Positions 60,579 to 64,000 of a stretch of DNA of 64,000 nucleotides are shown here, in pieces. Source of the stretch: Mariniphaga sp041687255. Its GTDB lineage: Bacteria > Bacteroidota > Bacteroidia > Bacteroidales > Prolixibacteraceae. The position numbers were made by a program, and so were the translations under genes. The notes under the pieces were generated by a model, which worked only from the letters and a program-made list of their open reading frames with translations, searched no databases and was not told the DNA's origin. Within the stretch, counting starts at the first letter, position 1, and each line of letters begins with the position of its first letter. The stretch covers positions 186,001-250,000 of the forward strand of contig JAWLCL010000004.1 in NCBI GenBank assembly GCA_041687255.1, in the 5' to 3' direction.

Positions 60579-61202
60579 TTATGAAAGATCTCCTACTATT
60601 TTTCTGCCGTGCAATTCTTCAGCTCCGGTTAACTGTTGTATTTCGCCGGCATTTTTATAGGTTACTTTTCCGGCAACAAGAATGGTTAATTTACCTTCGG
60701 CTACTTCCATCATCTTTTTAATGGTTTCTGCCCCATCTTTTGCCGTTGATTTACCTCCTGAGGTAAGTATCCGCTTAATTCCTTTAATATCTTTTAAAAG
60801 TTGCACACCCTCTACCGGATCATCCATTTCATCAATTGCCTTATGAAAAGTAACAGGCAATGGGCTGGCGTATTTTGTAAGCAAACGCGTGTTTTCTTCA
60901 TCAATTTTATTGTCAGCAGTTAGCAGCCCCAATACAATGCCTGCAGCTCCGGCTTCTTTTGCCCGGTCGATGTCGTTTTTCATTTCTGCTATTTCGGCAG
61001 CCGAATAGATAAAGTTGCCTTTACGCGGACGTATCATTATCATTACAGGAATCTTCAGCAAAGAGCAGGCTTTTTGCATGAGTTCTGCAGACGGAGTCAG
61101 GCCATCATTTGCCAGATCGGAACACAATTCAATACGATTTGCTCCTGATTGCTCAGCTTTTAATGCTTCTTCCAGGGTTTCAACACATGCTTCTTTTATC
61201 AT
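60579..61202 (-). CDS. cutC: CutC-family protein
   Basis: The 207-residue product has the family motifs N-R-I-E-L-C-S-D-L, V-M-I-R-P-R-K-G-N-F, A-G-A-A-G-I-V-L-G and F-H-K-A-I-D. These are TIM-barrel proteins first linked to copper homeostasis in E. coli, although a direct copper role has been disputed. It lies upstream of the fucosidase on the same strand. No copper gene is adjacent; the copper oxidase is elsewhere in the window. Confidence 0.92.
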   Translation of the reverse strand: MIKEACVETLEEALKAEQSGANRIELCSDLANDGLTPSAELMQKACSLLKIPVMIMIRPRKGNFIYSAAEIAEMKNDIDRAKEAGAAGIVLGLLTADNKIDEENTRLLTKYASPLPVTFHKAIDEMDDPVEGVQLLKDIKGIKRILTSGGKSTAKDGAETIKKMMEVAEGKLTILVAGKVTYKNAGEIQQLTGAEELHGRKIVGDLS

Positions 61203-61349
61203 TGGTGCAAATTTTTAATACCTGTCAAATATATTTCATTCTTAAAATTAAGAAACAGTAATTAATAAATATCATCAAATTTTAAGAAGTTCTGAAACTT
61301 TATAAAAGAGGATACTTACAATAAAAGCCATACAATAAACAATAATTTA

Positions 61350-61357
61350 TAGTTTTG
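61350..61357 (+). promoter_or_regulatory. Bacteroidota -7 box of miaA
   Basis: TAGTTTTG matches TAnnTTTG. The predicted leader is about 16 bases before the ATG at 61378. Confidence 0.5.
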
Positions 61358-61377
61358 CGGTTCGGGAGAATCAAAAA

Positions 61378-62310
61378 ATGACTACCATAAATAATAAGTA
61401 CGATTTAATTACCATACTGGGACCCACGGCAACCGGTAAAACAGGACTGGCTGCTCATCTGGCAGCAAAAATAGACGGAGAAATAATTTCGGGTGATTCC
61501 CGGCAGGTATACAAGGGAATGGATATTGGTACAGGCAAGGACTACATCGACTACTTTGTAAAGGGTAAGGAAATTCCATCTCACCTTGTAGATATTGAGG
61601 AGCCGGGAAAACATTACAACGTCTTTCGGTTCCAGACCGACTTTGGAAAAGCGTATGAGGATATCCGGATGAGGGGTAAGTTCCCGGTGTTATGTGGTGG
61701 CAGCGGGCTTTACCTGGAAGCGGTTCTGAAAAATTACAGGTTGATACAGGTGCCGCCAAACAGGGAGTTGAGGAAAGAACTTGTAGGTAAATCACTCGAA
61801 GAGCTGACAAACATTTTACAGGAGTTGAAGCCCAGACTCCACAACAAAACCGATGTTGAAACCGACAGACGGGCCATTCGTGCCATTGAAATAGAATTGT
61901 ATTATCGCGAAAATCAGGAGGCAGAACCTGCTGAGGCAGAAATTAAAAGCCTGAACATAGGCGTTAAGGTTGACAGGGAGGTTCGTCGTGAGCGAATCTC
62001 TAAAAGATTAAAGCAGCGCCTGAAAGAGGGGATGATAGAGGAAGTCCAGCGTTTGCTGGATTCAGGTTTAACTCCGGAGCAGCTGATTTATTACGGACTG
62101 GAATATAAATACCTTACCCTTTATTTGACAGGGGCACTGTCATACCAGGAAATGTTTGAAAAACTGGAAATTGCTATTCATCAGTTTGCAAAAAGGCAAA
62201 TGACATGGTTTCGCGGTATGGAGAAAAGAGGTACCACGATCCACTGGATTGACGGACAACTGGAGATGGAAGAAAAGGTGGGTAAGATACTGGAGTTAGT
62301 GAATTCTTAG
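61378..62310 (+). CDS. miaA: tRNA dimethylallyltransferase
   Basis: MiaA adds dimethylallyl to A37 of tRNAs that read codons starting with U. The 310-residue product has the P-loop G-P-T-A-T-G-K-T-G and S-G-D-S-R-Q-V-Y-K-G-M-D-I-G-T-G-K near the N-terminus, plus the D-R-R-A-I-R-A-I-E-I helix region. C-terminally it has I-Y-Y-G-L-E-Y-K-Y-L and A-K-R-Q-M-T-W-F-R. Length matches the family. It converges on the thioesterase. Confidence 0.95.
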   Translation: MTTINNKYDLITILGPTATGKTGLAAHLAAKIDGEIISGDSRQVYKGMDIGTGKDYIDYFVKGKEIPSHLVDIEEPGKHYNVFRFQTDFGKAYEDIRMRGKFPVLCGGSGLYLEAVLKNYRLIQVPPNRELRKELVGKSLEELTNILQELKPRLHNKTDVETDRRAIRAIEIELYYRENQEAEPAEAEIKSLNIGVKVDREVRRERISKRLKQRLKEGMIEEVQRLLDSGLTPEQLIYYGLEYKYLTLYLTGALSYQEMFEKLEIAIHQFAKRQMTWFRGMEKRGTTIHWIDGQLEMEEKVGKILELVNS

Positions 62311-62323
62311 TTTTTACCTATTA

Positions 62324-63052
62324 TCATCGTTTTTTCCAGATTAGATTTGCCCTGATAAGATCAGAACCGTCGGATTCACGAACTACGCTGTAAAGATGGT
62401 TCAGTTTGTCGACGTGTTGCTTTTTCACTGCCAGCCTATCGGTTGGCAAACCTTCTTTTAAAAAGTTAATTTCAAATTCTGCCAGTTCATTCTCTTCATG
62501 AAAACTGAAGGGATAATCGTCGATGATCCTTTCAATATACCTGCCAGTGTTGAAGTGTTGGTTGATGTCGATTTCATTGAAAAGCACCGGTGTGAAAGTC
62601 AGCGGTTCATCCGTAACCGGAGATTTTACCTTTGCTGCATTACTGCCAAAAACGCTTTCAGCATATTCAGGAAATTCCTTAAACTTTGAGAGGCGGACAA
62701 TACGTTTGGACAACGCATCAAGAATCAGCCAGCTGCTTGTTGCCTGGATGATGTAATCTCCTGCTTCATCAACAAAATTGAAGTCACGGTAACCAAAAAA
62801 TCCATCAGTGCCACGCGACCAGGTTTCAAGGGAGAATTTTTCAGTCCATTCAGGGCGGCGGTTTATTTTAACTTTTAACCGGGAAAGTACCCAGAACTGG
62901 TTCGATTCTTTGAGCTGATTGTACCCGAATCCAAGCAGATTGGCATGTTCCCAGGCAATCTCCTGCATCTGATAAAACATAAAGGATGTGGAGAGTTTGC
63001 CAAAGCGGTTTATGAAGTATGATTTGGTAGTTATAGGATTAATATGTTTCAT
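62324..63052 (-). CDS. Acyl-ACP thioesterase
   Basis: The 242-residue product is a double hot-dog thioesterase of the FatA/FatB-like family: F-Y-Q-M-Q-E-I-A-W-E-H-A-N-L-L-G, W-V-L-S-R-L-K-V-K-I-N-R-R-P, and E-I-D-I-N-Q-H-F-N-T-G-R-Y (active-site N-x-H-x-x-N-x-x-Y-like). It releases free fatty acids from acyl carrier protein. It is found widely in Bacteroidota and Firmicutes. It is convergent with miaA and divergent from map. Confidence 0.85.
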   Translation of the reverse strand: MKHINPITTKSYFINRFGKLSTSFMFYQMQEIAWEHANLLGFGYNQLKESNQFWVLSRLKVKINRRPEWTEKFSLETWSRGTDGFFGYRDFNFVDEAGDYIIQATSSWLILDALSKRIVRLSKFKEFPEYAESVFGSNAAKVKSPVTDEPLTFTPVLFNEIDINQHFNTGRYIERIIDDYPFSFHEENELAEFEINFLKEGLPTDRLAVKKQHVDKLNHLYSVVRESDGSDLIRANLIWKKR

Positions 63053-63201
63053 ACCTGGTTGTATATTTATCGTTGCTAACGGTAGTGCAGGTATTTTGAA
63101 TTACCTGACAATAAACTTTTAGGCAAATTTATTGTTCGGTTTTGAAATACCATCATAAATAACGACTTTTGCAAAAAAATTAACCAACAGGATAACAACA
63201 T

Positions 63202-63981
63202 ATGGGTGGAATTATAATAAAAACTCCCGAACAAATTGAAGGGATTCGGAAAAGTTGCATATTGGCAGCCCAAACTCTTGATTATGCTGCACAATTTGTA
63301 CAGGCAGGAGTTTCCACCGAATACATTGATGCACAAATAGAAAAGTTCATTGTTGAGCATAATGCTGTGCCTGCTACCAAAGGATATAATGGATATCCCA
63401 AATCAAGCTGTATTTCATTAAATGAGGTTGTCTGCCATGGAATTCCATCGGAGCAGACTGTATTAAAGGAGGGGGATATCATTAATATTGATGTAACCAC
63501 TATTCTCGATGGTTATTATGGTGATACTTCCCGCATGTTTTGGGTGGGTGAAATATCACCGGGGGCAAAAAATCTGATTGAGGTAACGCGTCATTGCCTC
63601 GATTTAGGCATACAACAGGTGAAACCTGATAATTATTTTGGTAATATTGGTTTTGTAATCAACCGATATGCCACTGCAAAAGGTTTTAGTGTTGTTTATG
63701 AATTCTGTGGGCACGGAGTGGGGTTGAAGTTCCATGAAGAACCGCAGGTGGATCATACTTCCCGGAGGAACAAGGGGCCTAAAATGAAACCAGGTATGAT
63801 TTTTACCATTGAGCCAATGATTAACCAGGGGCGTGCAGCTACCCGTGTTGACAGAAATGATGGCTGGACTGCCCGAACAATAGACAATAAACTTTCGGCC
63901 CAATTTGAACATACCATACTGGTTACTTCCACCGGCTTTGAAGTTTTGACAGATGTTCATAATGAATATGTAAGTGAATAA
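63202..63981 (+). CDS. map: Type I methionine aminopeptidase
   Basis: Map removes the initiator methionine from new proteins. The 259-residue product has the metal ligands in I-N-I-D-V-T-T-I-L-D-G-Y-Y-G-D-T, C-G-H-G-V-G, F-T-I-E-P and F-E-H-T-I-L-V-T. It is the short bacterial form without an N-terminal zinc finger. The ATG at 63202 leads into I-I-I-K-T-P-E-Q-I-E-G-I. Only 19 bases follow the stop codon before the window ends. Confidence 0.96.
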   Translation: MGGIIIKTPEQIEGIRKSCILAAQTLDYAAQFVQAGVSTEYIDAQIEKFIVEHNAVPATKGYNGYPKSSCISLNEVVCHGIPSEQTVLKEGDIINIDVTTILDGYYGDTSRMFWVGEISPGAKNLIEVTRHCLDLGIQQVKPDNYFGNIGFVINRYATAKGFSVVYEFCGHGVGLKFHEEPQVDHTSRRNKGPKMKPGMIFTIEPMINQGRAATRVDRNDGWTARTIDNKLSAQFEHTILVTSTGFEVLTDVHNEYVSE

Positions 63982-64000
63982 AAAAAACCAGCATCTCTGC

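Noticed and set aside
1..64000. tRNA, rRNA, prophage and insertion-sequence genes
   Set aside because: All intergenic gaps were scanned by eye for T-loop sequences, long non-coding conserved stretches and transposase or integrase motifs; none was seen. Divergent tRNAs could be missed without a covariance search.

Overview
The window comes from a member of the Bacteroidota, most likely class Bacteroidia and perhaps a Marinilabiliales-type organism (the order is inference). Evidence: repeated matches to the Bacteroidota -7 promoter box TAnnTTTG upstream of genes; a TonB receptor with an N-terminal carboxypeptidase-like domain; an UpxY/NusG paralogue; a GH3 + beta-lactamase fusion; a GH29 fucosidase; a DUF4924 protein; and almost no Shine-Dalgarno use. 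No rRNA, tRNA, transposase, integrase, phage gene or CRISPR array was seen.

Layout. 1-11.9 kb is mostly housekeeping: the end of a beta-propeller protein, an OsmC-like protein, uvrB, a Yip1-like membrane protein, smpB, udk with a DnaQ-like exonuclease, manA, engB, prs, then rplY-pth-hslR-like and a DUF4924 gene. 12-17.9 kb is membrane biology: an MscS channel, a cation-chloride cotransporter-like permease translationally coupled to corA, and a CPBP protease with a small coiled-coil protein. 18-32.4 kb is the most unusual part. A radical SAM protein and its usual partner, a DUF4130 protein, face the same way but lie 12.4 kb apart. Between them sit a NirK-like three-cupredoxin membrane protein with an altered active site, a second OsmC-like protein, a PAS histidine kinase, a Fur-TonB receptor-histidine-rich lipoprotein group (probably metal uptake), a potassium-channel-like protein, and a multicopper oxidase fused to an outer-membrane barrel. 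Several long inverted repeats and a candidate structured RNA occupy its large intergenic gaps.

32.5-47 kb holds a uracil permease, a DUF1080 lipoprotein, the GH3/serine-hydrolase fusion, the operon mnmA-yicC-gmk-nadD, a ChaN-like protein, two methyltransferases, another serine hydrolase and a putative glycoside hydrolase. 47-64 kb holds a MerA-like flavoprotein, a CHASE histidine kinase, araA, an orphan NusG paralogue, a universal stress protein, an ADP-forming acyl-CoA synthetase, rhaM-rhaA, an alpha-L-fucosidase, cutC, miaA, an acyl-ACP thioesterase and map. A 725-base gap at 48.6-49.3 kb carries a notable 115-bp array of 11-bp repeats arranged as a giant hairpin.

Metabolically the picture is a heterotroph that degrades fucose-, rhamnose- and arabinose-containing glycans and recycles peptidoglycan. 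It can probably make ATP from acyl-CoA and has a developed copper/zinc handling system in its envelope. Functions are assigned from motifs read by eye; no database search was run.
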